Shown: positions 7,028 to 15,416 of the stretch, one piece after another
Layout: each line of letters starts with the position of its first letter
Numbering within the stretch: the stretch's first letter is position 1
Origin: an uncultured Flavobacteriales bacterium
Lineage (GTDB): Bacteria; Bacteroidota; Bacteroidia; Flavobacteriales; Weeksellaceae
Reading direction: 5' to 3'
NCBI GenBank assembly: GCA_937973555.1
Contig: CALJKL010000029.1
Location: 28,854 to 92,853, forward strand
DNA length: 64,000 bases
Made by a program: the position numbers and the translations under genes
The notes under the pieces: generated by a model
What the model was told of the DNA's origin: nothing
Databases searched by the model: none
What the model saw: only the letters and a program-made list of their open reading frames with translations

Positions 7028-8218
7028 TTAAAAAATCAAAAGATTGATATCGTGATACGTAAGGTCGAATTTATCACAAATCACTTTTTTGGTGTGTCTG
7101 CCTTTGTACATATAAAGAGACTGTTTCATTTCATTGCGTTTCAGAAGCATATTCTCAAAACCACCTTCTTCATCGTAGTTCAATAGATAGCTCAGGAAGA
7201 AGTTGGATATGGCTTTAGTAGTTGTCCTTGGCATTCTGGAGGTAAGGTTGGGCAAACCACAATGCAGCACATCATGTTTTATTACCACAGGATTTTCGTG
7301 AGAAGTCACTTCAGAAGTCTCTATACAACCACCAAAATCTATGGTAAGGTCTACAATAACACTTCCTTTCTTCATCACTTTTACCATGTCTTCCGTTACA
7401 ACAACTGGCATATTCAGCCTTGGTAAAGCCCCAATCACAACATCTGCACGTCTCAGACTTTTGGTGAGTTCTTTCGGATCTATAATAGAAGTGGGTACTC
7501 GAGAATCTACTAATGTATTGAGTCTTCTAAGTTTAGAAAGCGAATTGTCAAATACTTTTACACTGGCTCCCAATCCAATGGCAGCTTTGGTGGCAAATTC
7601 TCCTACAATACCGGCTCCTAAAACCACCACTTCTGTTGGTCTTACTCCAGTAATGCCACCCAGCATCATTCCGTTTGATTTTGCCAATAATTCTGAGGCA
7701 TAAAGAATAGAAATTCTACCGGCAATTTCTCCAATGAGCCTCACTAAAGATAGTTGACGATATTCATCCATGATGAATTCAAAAGCAATAGCATTGATTT
7801 TTTTCTCTGCCAATTTTTTGAAGTATTCTTTGTTTCGTAAGTTGATTTGAAGAGCTGAAACCAGATAAGCATTGGGTTTTAGGTATTCTATTTCTTCTTC
7901 TGTTGGTGGATTTATTTTAAGGACCAAATCTTGGCCATAAACTTCACTTTTGTCTGTGGTAATCTGTGCGCCCGCTTCAGAGAAAAGAAAATCTGTAAAG
8001 AAAGAACCTTCGCCGGCTCCGGCTTCAATGATAATTTGATGCCCATGTTCTACCAAAACCTGTACGGCATCAGGGGTTATGCTTAGTCTTTTTTCGTTAA
8101 GACATGTTTCTTTGGGGATTCCAATGCTGAATTTTTTTTCTCTTTTCAGAACCTCCAATTTTTCTTCTTTTGGTATTAATTCTTCCTCTTTAAAAGGGGT
8201 GAATATGGTAGAACTCAT
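7028..8218 (-). CDS. ald: alanine dehydrogenase
   Basis: NAD-dependent interconversion of L-alanine and pyruvate plus ammonia. The 396-residue form with an N-terminal extension (about 30 residues before IGIPKE) is the Bacteroidota type. Seen: IGIPKETCLNEKRLSITPD (substrate-binding N-domain), QTSALQ-like SALQINL, the Rossmann glycine motif VVLGAGIVGEFATKAAIGLGA near residue 200, and VIVDLTIDFGGCIETS. The C-terminus carries a lineage-specific tail (LLKRNEMKQSLYMYKGRHTKK). Membership of the AlaDH/PNT family is certain; the substrate is inferred from the family. A -7 box and two 9-bp direct repeats lie upstream. Confidence 0.88.
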   Translation of the reverse strand: MSSTIFTPFKEEELIPKEEKLEVLKREKKFSIGIPKETCLNEKRLSITPDAVQVLVEHGHQIIIEAGAGEGSFFTDFLFSEAGAQITTDKSEVYGQDLVLKINPPTEEEIEYLKPNAYLVSALQINLRNKEYFKKLAEKKINAIAFEFIMDEYRQLSLVRLIGEIAGRISILYASELLAKSNGMMLGGITGVRPTEVVVLGAGIVGEFATKAAIGLGASVKVFDNSLSKLRRLNTLVDSRVPTSIIDPKELTKSLRRADVVIGALPRLNMPVVVTEDMVKVMKKGSVIVDLTIDFGGCIETSEVTSHENPVVIKHDVLHCGLPNLTSRMPRTTTKAISNFFLSYLLNYDEEGGFENMLLKRNEMKQSLYMYKGRHTKKVICDKFDLTYHDINLLIF

Positions 8219-8236
8219 TGCTTATCTTTTAATAAA

Positions 8237-8244
8237 CAAAGGTA
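8237..8244 (-). promoter_or_regulatory. -7 box of ald
   Basis: Minus strand TACCTTTG matches TAnnTTTG, 18 nt before the ATG at 8218. No TTG is found at the expected upstream spacing; instead two ATCCCAAAT repeats occupy that zone (8251-8259 and 8272-8280), as expected for an activator-dependent promoter. Confidence 0.5.
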
Positions 8245-8250
8245 TAAAAT

Positions 8251-8280
8251 ATTTGGGATTAATGATTGACGATTTGGGAT
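8251..8280 (-). repeat. two direct 9-bp repeats upstream of ald
   Basis: ATTTGGGAT occurs on the plus strand at 8251-8259 and again at 8272-8280. The start-to-start distance of 21 bp is two helical turns, typical of paired sites for one regulator. They lie just upstream of the ald -7 box, over the -33 zone. Confidence 0.5.
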
Positions 8281-8293
8281 GGAAAATCCTAAA

Positions 8294-8701
8294 TTATATA
8301 AAGTCAATCTCCCGGTAATCTCCCAGATTGTTTATTTTCATTTCATGATGGGGAAGGTCTGCCAATTCTTCTTCATAAATCTCCGGCCATTCTATAATGC
8401 AGAGGTAGGCATTGTCCAGATATTCTTCTATGCCTATGTCATACACTTCTTCTATTGATTTCATGCGGTACAAATCAAAATGGAAGATTTTTCCTTTTGC
8501 TGAATCATACTCATTCACAATGGCATAAGTAGGAGAGGAAACTTCGTCTGTACTGCCTAAATTTTTCAGTAAAAATTGGGTAAAAGTAGTTTTGCCCGCG
8601 CCTAAGTTTCCTTTAAGCAAAAGGATATTGTGTTTCAGATGGGGCAGAATTTCTTCTATCACATTCTGCCATTCTTGTATGGTGTTTATTTTGAATTGCA
8701 T
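8294..8701 (-). CDS. tsaE: tRNA threonylcarbamoyladenosine biosynthesis ATPase TsaE
   Basis: A small ATPase that works with TsaB and TsaD to install N6-threonylcarbamoyl at A37 of ANN-decoding tRNAs. Its 135 residues are within the family range. Seen: Walker A LLLKGNLGAGKTTFTQ (residues 27-42), SSPTYAIVNEY, the conserved FHFDLYRM, and IIEWPE. It lies between ald and a P-type ATPase, all on the minus strand. A -7-like TATTTTTG occurs at 8732-8725 on the minus strand, so it may have its own promoter. Confidence 0.93.
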   Translation of the reverse strand: MQFKINTIQEWQNVIEEILPHLKHNILLLKGNLGAGKTTFTQFLLKNLGSTDEVSSPTYAIVNEYDSAKGKIFHFDLYRMKSIEEVYDIGIEEYLDNAYLCIIEWPEIYEEELADLPHHEMKINNLGDYREIDFI

Positions 8702-8763
8702 GGGTATATTTCTGAAATATTTTTCAAAAATACGATTTTATAAAATTTTGAATATAAATTGTT

Positions 8764-11259
8764 TTAAGGCTTCAATTTTTTTGAGCGATTTTGTACCCAT
8801 TTTACGGTTTCGAGTATCCCCAAAACCATAAAGGCCGCAAGAAGTGAAATGAGCAGATGTTTCAACCCCGGATAATTAAACCCAAAAATACTTCTTAAAT
8901 AAGGAATAACGTTGAGCATTATCAATAATGCAGTTGCAAAAAACACCACAAGAAGCAATGCATAATTTTTTTCTAAAATTACCGACAATGCGTTTCTTGT
9001 TCTTGAAATAGTAGTGATAATTAGGAAAATATTGCCTATAATCAAGGCAGAAAAGGTGATGGTTCTTATTTCTCCCTCATTATGTCCTTCATTTTGGGTT
9101 ATGAAATAGACGGACAATACCATCATCCATAAAAGCATGCCTTTGAAAATACTGTAAACAATGTCTTTATAGCCAAAGAAAATTTCATTAGGGTTTCTTG
9201 GAGGCCTTTTCATAATGCCGATTTCTTCCTTTTCGGATTCAAAAACAACCGAACAGACGGGGTCTATTATCAATTCCATAAAGACAATATGCACGGGCAT
9301 TAGAAGAATGGGTATCTTGTCAAAAAAAGCCGGCAAAAGAGTAAGCCCAATGATGGGGATATGGATGGCGATGATGTAGACCATGGCTTTTTGAAGGTTG
9401 TCAAAAATTTTGCGTCCCAATCTGATGGCATAAACTATAGAGCTGAAATTGTCGTCCAAAAGAACGAGGGAGGAAGCTTCTCTAGCGACGTCGGTACCCT
9501 TTTTACCCATCGCGATTCCTATGTCTGCCGATTTCAGTGCAGGGGCATCATTGACGCCGTCGCCAGTCATTGCCACAATTTCTCCATTGGCTTTTAAAGC
9601 TTTTATGATTTGAAGTTTCTGTTCGGGGATGATTCGCGCGAAAATGCTAACGTTTTTTATTTTTTCTTTCAATTCATCATCCGTCATTATTTTTAAATCT
9701 GCCCCTGTTAAAACATCTCCATCAGTAGAAATTCCTGCATGTTTGGCAATGCTTTTGGCGGTAGATGGATAGTCTCCGGTAATCATAATTATTCTAATGC
9801 CTGCATTTTTGCATTCTTCTACCGCTTGTGGAACTTCCGGCCTAATGGGATCTTCAAAACCAATAAAACCTAAAAATTCAAATTCAAAATCCTTTTGATT
9901 TGTCTCAGGAATAAAATGAGTAAAACTGGCCTTTGCTACTCCTAAAACTCTTTGGCCGCTGTGTGCCATTTCGTGTATTTTTTGATGGAGTTCTTTTTTT
10001 TGATCATCACTCATCCTGCATAAAGAAAGGATACTTTCGGGGGCACCTTTGCAACAGGCCAGATTAGAATTTTCATCTGTTTTCAGTACTCTGGTCATTG
10101 CAAGTAAATCTTTACTTAGAGGATATTCTTTGAGCAGTGTAAAATCGTGAGGGTTTGGAATGACAAAATTTTTATAGGAATTTTCAATGGCTTTTTCCAT
10201 GGGGTCTATCGTGTTTTTGGAAGAAGCTAAGAAAGAAATCTTCAGTATTTCATGGATCCTTTCTGAATGTTGACTGAAATTTTTTTTCTCAATCAAGGTA
10301 TCATGACAATAGAGGGTTGCAATATCCATTTTGTTTTGCGTGATGGTGCCTGTTTTGTCGCTGCACAAAACCGTTGCAGAGCCCAAAGTTTCTATAGCAG
10401 AAGGCTTTCTAGTCAATACATTATTTTGGGCAAGTCTCCATGCGCCGATTATAAAAAAAGCGGTAAGAACTACCGGAAATTCCTCAGGAAGCATAGCCAT
10501 GGCCGTAGCAAGGCCGTTTAACAATGATTCGATGAAATTGCCTCGAGTAAAATAAAATGCAATTATTACAACTAAACTTAGAGAAATTCCAATTAAAAAC
10601 AAGTTTCTGACAAGTCTTTTTATCTCATTTTGAATTGGGGTTTTGTCTTGTTCTATTTTTTGCAATGACGTCCCAATTTTTCCAAATTCTGTAGCAGATC
10701 CTGTTTGGGTAACCTTCATTATGCCTTTTCCCTGAATCACAAGAGTTCCGCTGTAGACATTACTATTAAGTGGGTTTTCTGTTTTGCTATTTTTGTGAAC
10801 CGCAAGAGATTCCCCCGTAAGTAAAGATTCGTCTACGGCAAGGTTATGGCATTCTGATAAGATTCCGTCTGCCGCAATCCTGTCGCCCTCGTTCAGTATT
10901 ATCAAATCTCCTGCAACTACTTCTCTGCCTGCAATCCTGGTTTCTATACCATCACGAATAACCAATGCCCTAGGAGAAGAAATTCTCTTAAGCGCGGCCA
11001 ATGCTTTCTCAGATTTTTGATATTGGTAAAAAGAAATGAAAATGATAATAAATATCCAACTGAGTAGAATGATGCTTTCTCTGTATTCTCCCAAAAATAA
11101 ATAAATGCTGCCGCAAGAAATCAAGAGGATAAACATGGGTTCTTTTATCACTTCCAAAGACAATTGTAAAAGGTTTTTGGGTTTTGAATTTTCTAATTCA
11201 TTAAAACCCAATTCTTTCAGTTTTTTGGAAGCCTCTTCGCTTGTGAGTCCTTTATACAT
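8764..11259 (-). CDS. cation-translocating P-type ATPase (P2-like)
   Basis: An 831-residue inner-membrane pump with the full P-type layout: N-terminal cation-ATPase domain (GLTSEEASKKLKELGFNELE), actuator loop with LTGESLAV, phosphorylation site CSDKTGTITQNK, nucleotide domain (CCKGAPES), hinge MTGDGVNDAPALKSADIGIAMG, and C-terminal helices including MELIIDPVCSVVFE. No N-terminal heavy-metal (CxxC) domain is present, so it groups with Ca2+/monovalent-type pumps rather than Cu/Zn pumps. The M4 ion-site motif is PEEFP instead of the usual PEGLP of Ca2+ pumps, so the transported ion is uncertain. It separates tsaE from porX; a terminator lies upstream and a -7-like TAAATTTG at 11301-11294, so it is probably its own unit. 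Confidence 0.9.
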   Translation of the reverse strand: MYKGLTSEEASKKLKELGFNELENSKPKNLLQLSLEVIKEPMFILLISCGSIYLFLGEYRESIILLSWIFIIIFISFYQYQKSEKALAALKRISSPRALVIRDGIETRIAGREVVAGDLIILNEGDRIAADGILSECHNLAVDESLLTGESLAVHKNSKTENPLNSNVYSGTLVIQGKGIMKVTQTGSATEFGKIGTSLQKIEQDKTPIQNEIKRLVRNLFLIGISLSLVVIIAFYFTRGNFIESLLNGLATAMAMLPEEFPVVLTAFFIIGAWRLAQNNVLTRKPSAIETLGSATVLCSDKTGTITQNKMDIATLYCHDTLIEKKNFSQHSERIHEILKISFLASSKNTIDPMEKAIENSYKNFVIPNPHDFTLLKEYPLSKDLLAMTRVLKTDENSNLACCKGAPESILSLCRMSDDQKKELHQKIHEMAHSGQRVLGVAKASFTHFIPETNQKDFEFEFLGFIGFEDPIRPEVPQAVEECKNAGIRIIMITGDYPSTAKSIAKHAGISTDGDVLTGADLKIMTDDELKEKIKNVSIFARIIPEQKLQIIKALKANGEIVAMTGDGVNDAPALKSADIGIAMGKKGTDVAREASSLVLLDDNFSSIVYAIRLGRKIFDNLQKAMVYIIAIHIPIIGLTLLPAFFDKIPILLMPVHIVFMELIIDPVCSVVFESEKEEIGIMKRPPRNPNEIFFGYKDIVYSIFKGMLLWMMVLSVYFITQNEGHNEGEIRTITFSALIIGNIFLIITTISRTRNALSVILEKNYALLLVVFFATALLIMLNVIPYLRSIFGFNYPGLKHLLISLLAAFMVLGILETVKWVQNRSKKLKP

Positions 11260-11313
11260 TGTGAATTTATTTTAGTCTTAAGAACGTTGTAATCAAATTT
11301 AACCTAAATTCAA

Positions 11314-11347
11314 TAAAAAAGCGGAAAAATCTACAGATTTTTCCGCT
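11314..11347 (-). terminator. terminator of porX
   Basis: On the minus strand GCGGAAAAATCT / AGATTTTTCCGC forms a long perfect stem closed by a 2-nt TG apex (in practice a slightly larger loop) and is followed by six T. It lies 22 nt after the porX stop. Confidence 0.88.
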
Positions 11348-11368
11348 TCTATACTTAAGCATGAAAAA

Positions 11369-12910
11369 CTACTTCGGCTCCAAAATACTGATCGGGATAA
11401 TAATTTCTTCCAAAGAAATTCCCCCGTGTTGGTAGGTATCTTTGTAGTAACTCACAAAATGGTTGTAGTTTTTAGGATACGCCAAAAAGATGTTGTTTTT
11501 GGCGAAAATGTATTTGCTGCTGAGGTTGCCTTTGGGTAAAAACAGCTTTTCGGGTTGAGAAACAGCCCAAACGTCTTTAGAATCATAAGACAAAGATTTT
11601 CCTGTTTTGTAACGGATATTGGTACTCGTTTCTCTATCACCAATTACCTGACTTGGTTTTTTAACATAAATCATACCATGGTCCGTAGTAATGGCGAGTT
11701 TAAAACCATTTTCTGCAGCAAGTTTAATGATTTTGATGATAGAAGAATTCTCAAACCAATTGTAGGTAAGTGAACGGAAGGTTTTGTCGTCTCTTATCAG
11801 TTGATCTATGATATGGTTGTCGGTTTTAGCATGTGAAAGGATATCGATAAAATTATAAACAATCACCAATAAATCATTGTTTTTATGCTGATTGAAATCT
11901 TCCAGTATCTTTCTTTCAAAATCTGCATTCAAGATTTTGAGGTATTTCATAGATTTATGAGAAAGCCCAATGCGTTTCAGTTGGTCTTCTAAAAATTCTC
12001 TTTCATGTTCGTTTTTGTTTCCTTCTTCATTGTCGTTAAACCATTTATCCGGAAAACGCTTTTCTATTTCAGAAGGCATTAATCCTGCAAAAAAAGAGTT
12101 GCGGGCATATTGGGTTGCCGTAGGCAAAATACTGAAATAGTAGTCTTCAGAAACCTTATTGTAGAACTTTGCAAATAAAGGTTCTATCACTTTCCATTGG
12201 TCGTAACGGAGGTTGTCTACCATCAGCAATAGCACTTTGTCTTTTTCTAAAACAGGTTTTATTTTTTCTTTAAAAGCGGTATGAGACATAATGGGCTTAT
12301 CATTGCTTTGAAGCCAATTTTCGTAATTTTTCTCAATGAATTTGGCAAACTGTATGTTGGCTTCTTCTTTTTGTGATTGCAATAAATCTACAAACTCATT
12401 ATTGAATACTTTGTCGAATTTTATCTCCCAAGCCAAGATTTTCTTGTAATACTCTGCCCATTCTTGATAAGAATTCACATAGCTTAATTCCATAGAAAGG
12501 TTACGGAATTCTTGCTGGTATTCTAATTTTGTTTTTTGCTCTACCAAATCTTCCTCCTGAAGGTTTTTTTTGAGCGAAAGCAATACCTGATTAGGGTTTA
12601 CCGGCTTTAGAATATAGTCTGAAATCTGAGAACCGATGGCTTGTTCCATGATGTGCTCTTCTTCATTTTTGGTCACCATAACTATCTTGATAGAAGAATC
12701 TACATCCTTAATCATTGGGATGGCTTCCAAGCCTGAAATTCCAGGCATGTTTTCATCTAATAAAGCCAATTGAAATTTCTCTGTTTCCATCATTTCCAAT
12801 GCTTCATTAACATTGTTAACAGGAGTTATGCTGTAGCCTTTATTTTCAAGAAAAACAATGTGCGGCTTTAGTAAATCTATCTCATCATCAATCCAAATTA
12901 TTTTTGACAT
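11369..12910 (-). CDS. porX: PorX: response regulator with PglZ/alkaline-phosphatase-like effector
   Basis: A 513-residue regulator of the type IX secretion system. The N-terminal receiver shows acidic residues D8-D9, the phospho-acceptor D52 in LALLDENMPG, and K103 in YILKPVNP. After a helical linker (residues about 125-210) follows a PglZ-type alkaline-phosphatase-superfamily domain: VLLLMVDNLRYDQW (metal Asp), TATQYARNSFF (Thr/Ser nucleophile region), VIVYNFIDILSHAK and AITTDHGMIYVKKP (metal ligands). In Porphyromonas and Flavobacterium PorX acts with the kinase PorY; no porY lies in this window. A -7 box (12978-12971) lies about 60 nt upstream. Confidence 0.93.
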   Translation of the reverse strand: MSKIIWIDDEIDLLKPHIVFLENKGYSITPVNNVNEALEMMETEKFQLALLDENMPGISGLEAIPMIKDVDSSIKIVMVTKNEEEHIMEQAIGSQISDYILKPVNPNQVLLSLKKNLQEEDLVEQKTKLEYQQEFRNLSMELSYVNSYQEWAEYYKKILAWEIKFDKVFNNEFVDLLQSQKEEANIQFAKFIEKNYENWLQSNDKPIMSHTAFKEKIKPVLEKDKVLLLMVDNLRYDQWKVIEPLFAKFYNKVSEDYYFSILPTATQYARNSFFAGLMPSEIEKRFPDKWFNDNEEGNKNEHEREFLEDQLKRIGLSHKSMKYLKILNADFERKILEDFNQHKNNDLLVIVYNFIDILSHAKTDNHIIDQLIRDDKTFRSLTYNWFENSSIIKIIKLAAENGFKLAITTDHGMIYVKKPSQVIGDRETSTNIRYKTGKSLSYDSKDVWAVSQPEKLFLPKGNLSSKYIFAKNNIFLAYPKNYNHFVSYYKDTYQHGGISLEEIIIPISILEPK

Positions 12911-12970
12911 ATAAATGGGTGTTTAAGGTAATATGTATACTTAAGATCAATTCTTTTATTTTCTAAAAAT

Positions 12971-12978
12971 CAAAAATA
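12971..12978 (-). promoter_or_regulatory. -7 box of porX
   Basis: Minus strand TATTTTTG, 60 nt before the porX start. No TTG at proper spacing is seen. It is divergent from the box of the HD-domain gene at 13051-13058. Confidence 0.45.
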
Positions 12979-13050
12979 CGGTAAAAAGGTCTTAAATATT
13001 GTATAAATTAATTTTAAAATGGGTTAAAATTACGTTAAACTAAATTTCCG

Positions 13051-13058
13051 TAATTTTG
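13051..13058 (+). promoter_or_regulatory. -7 box of the HD-domain gene
   Basis: TAATTTTG matches TAnnTTTG and lies 38 nt before the ATG at 13097. Upstream, only TTA (13030-13032, 18-nt spacer) occupies the -33 position. Confidence 0.45.
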
Positions 13059-13096
13059 TATCAATTATTACTCAATAAGCATTATTAATAAACTAT

Positions 13097-14311
13097 ATGA
13101 GCATCAACAAACTCAAAATTATAAACGATCCTGTTCATGGATTTATCAAAATACCTTATGAAATTTTATATGATGTCATAGAGCATCGTTTTTTTCAACG
13201 ATTGAGAAGAATTTCTCAAACGGGTTTGTTGAGTTTGGTCTTTCCGGGTGCTACCCATACGCGTTTTCATCATGCCATAGGGGCGATGCATCTGATGTAT
13301 ACAGCCTTGGAAACCCTTAAGCAGAAAGGTGTAAAGATTTCTGAGGAAGAAGAAAAGTCTGCTATGTTGGCGATATTGCTTCATGATGTAGGGCATGGAC
13401 CTTATTCTCATGCTTTAGAATCATTATTGATGGAAGATTGGCATCATGAAAAACTTTCTATTTTATTGATGCATAAACTCAATGAAGAGTTTAATGGCCA
13501 ACTGAGCATGGCGATAGAAATGTTTCAAGGAAAATACCATAGAAGATTTTTTAATCAACTGATTTCTTCTCAATTAGATGTAGACCGATTGGATTATCTG
13601 AACCGCGATAGTTTCTTTACAGGGGTTTCCGAGGGAAGCATCAATACCCAAAGAATTATTTCCATGATCAATGTTAAGGATGATGAATTGTTGATTGATG
13701 AAAAAGGGGTGTATTCTATAGAGAACTATCTTACGGCAAGGATGTTTATGTATTGGCAGGTCTATTATCATAAGACCTCTGCTTTGGCGGAGCATCTTTT
13801 GGTGAAAATACTCAATAGGGCAAAGCAGTTGATTGCTGAAGGAAAGCAAATAGAAGCACAAGGCAATTTGAAATATTTCCTTTACAAAAATGAAGTGGAA
13901 AACAATTTGGATGAAGATATTAAAAGATTTACCCAATTAGATGATACCGATGTACTTTCTGCTATAAAATCATGGCAAAATTCAGATGATCTTGTTTTGA
14001 GTTATTTCTGTAAAGCGGTGGTGAATAGAAAATTTCCTAAAACCGTTTTTTCTTCGCATCCTTTTTCAGAGGGAGAAGTTGCTGAAAAAATTGCCAAAAC
14101 CAATCAGTTTTTTGGAATTAAAAATGGAGAACTATTGGTAGAGCAAATCAGCAGAACATTGCTTCCATACGACAGAGAAAAGCAGCCTATTTTTTTATTG
14201 AAAAGAAATGGAGAAAAGGTTAAATTAGAAGAAGCAGAAACACAAATTCTATCAGAGCATATTCATCTTCCTACTACCAAAAACATACTATATTTCCCAA
14301 GAGAATTATGA
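13097..14311 (+). CDS. HD-domain phosphohydrolase (dNTPase-like)
   Basis: A 404-residue protein starting NKLKIINDPVHGFIKIPYEI, a typical opening of bacterial SAMHD1/dGTPase-like HD proteins. Metal-binding residues are visible: RFHHAIGAMHL (first His), LLHDVGHGPYSHALES (HD motif), and QLDVDRLDYLNRDSFFTG (downstream Asp). Many members hydrolyse dNTPs to deoxynucleosides; the exact substrate is not known here. It lies directly upstream of the lipid A genes, but a separate -7 box just before lpxD suggests it is not the main driver of that operon. Confidence 0.85.
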   Translation: MSINKLKIINDPVHGFIKIPYEILYDVIEHRFFQRLRRISQTGLLSLVFPGATHTRFHHAIGAMHLMYTALETLKQKGVKISEEEEKSAMLAILLHDVGHGPYSHALESLLMEDWHHEKLSILLMHKLNEEFNGQLSMAIEMFQGKYHRRFFNQLISSQLDVDRLDYLNRDSFFTGVSEGSINTQRIISMINVKDDELLIDEKGVYSIENYLTARMFMYWQVYYHKTSALAEHLLVKILNRAKQLIAEGKQIEAQGNLKYFLYKNEVENNLDEDIKRFTQLDDTDVLSAIKSWQNSDDLVLSYFCKAVVNRKFPKTVFSSHPFSEGEVAEKIAKTNQFFGIKNGELLVEQISRTLLPYDREKQPIFLLKRNGEKVKLEEAETQILSEHIHLPTTKNILYFPREL

Positions 14312-14367
14312 TATGAATAATAATTGGTAAAAAAAGTGAAAATTTCTTCTGTATATTAAGATTTTCA

Positions 14368-14375
14368 TATCTTTG
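14368..14375 (+). promoter_or_regulatory. -7 box of lpxD, probably leaderless
   Basis: TATCTTTG, a full TAnnTTTG match, ends 6 nt before the ATG at 14382. Transcription from it would begin at or next to that ATG, and the alternative start at 14373 would lie inside the box, so 14382 is preferred. Confidence 0.6.
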
Positions 14376-14381
14376 CACGAT

Positions 14382-15416
14382 ATGGAATTTACTGCAGTTA
14401 CAATTGCAAATTTTATAAATGGAAAAATCTTGGGAGATGAAAACGCTTCTATATCAGGTGTTTCGCCAATAGAAAGTGCGCAAAATGGCCAGCTTTCTTT
14501 TGTAGCTCAAGAAAAATTTGCAGACTATATTTCAAATTCAGAAGCATCAGTAATTATTGTTTCTGAAAAATTCGTTAAAAATCAAGACTATAAGCCTACT
14601 TTAATTGTGGTAGAAGATGCATACCTTTCTTTTCAGGTATTGATGAATCTCTATCAACAAATGAAAGAAGAAAAGAAAACCGGCATAGAACAACCTTCAT
14701 CCGTCTCAGAAAGCGCTGTTTTGGGAGAAGAAGTTTTTGTAGGAGCATTTTCTTACATTTCAGAAAAAGCAAAAATAGGTAATGGTACACAGATTCAGCC
14801 TCAGGTTTTTATTGGTAAAAATGTAAAAATAGGAGACAACTGTATCATCTACAGTGGTGCTAAAATCTATGACTACTGTGTGATAGGAGATAACTGCATA
14901 ATCCATTCGAACTCGGTAATAGGCTCTGATGGTTTTGGTTTCCAGCCTACTAAGGATGGTTATCAGAAAATTCCTCAATTAGGAAATGTAGTATTGGAAA
15001 ACAATGTAGAAATAGGTTCTAATTGTAGTATAGATAGAGGTACTATTGGTTCTACCATCATTGGAGAAGGTACTAAGATTGATAATCTAATTCAGATTGC
15101 TCACAATGTGAAAATTGGCAAAAATAATGTTATTGCGGCACAGGCAGGTATTGCAGGTTCTACCGTAATTGGCGACTGGAATATGATTGGAGGCCAAACA
15201 GGTATTGTAGGTCATATCAAAATAGGAAATCAGGTAAGGATACAGGCGCAGAGTGGAGTAAATGCCAGTGTAGAAGACGGTCAAACAATATATGGTTCTC
15301 CGGCAATAGCGGCAGGAGATTACCGTAGAAATTATGTTCATTTTAGAAATTTAACAGAGATTGTTAAAAGGATTTCAGATTTAGAAAAAAACTCGAAAGA
15401 AAACACTAATGAGTGA
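14382..15416 (+). CDS. lpxD: UDP-3-O-acylglucosamine N-acyltransferase
   Basis: Third step of lipid A synthesis: adds a 3-hydroxyacyl chain from ACP to the amino group of UDP-3-O-acyl-glucosamine. The 344 residues fit the family. Seen: N-terminal uridine-binding domain (MEFTAVTIANFINGKILGDE, LSFVAQEKF), a left-handed beta-helix of hexapeptide repeats (KIGNGTQIQPQVFIGKNVKIGDNC...), the conserved SNSVIGSDGFGFQPT, and catalytic His in IQIAHNVKIG. The last 8 nt overlap lpxC-fabZ, consistent with an operon. I chose ATG 14382 because family members begin MEFTA and a promoter box covers the upstream alternative. A shorter paralogue lies at 18249. Confidence 0.95.
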   Translation: MEFTAVTIANFINGKILGDENASISGVSPIESAQNGQLSFVAQEKFADYISNSEASVIIVSEKFVKNQDYKPTLIVVEDAYLSFQVLMNLYQQMKEEKKTGIEQPSSVSESAVLGEEVFVGAFSYISEKAKIGNGTQIQPQVFIGKNVKIGDNCIIYSGAKIYDYCVIGDNCIIHSNSVIGSDGFGFQPTKDGYQKIPQLGNVVLENNVEIGSNCSIDRGTIGSTIIGEGTKIDNLIQIAHNVKIGKNNVIAAQAGIAGSTVIGDWNMIGGQTGIVGHIKIGNQVRIQAQSGVNASVEDGQTIYGSPAIAAGDYRRNYVHFRNLTEIVKRISDLEKNSKENTNE

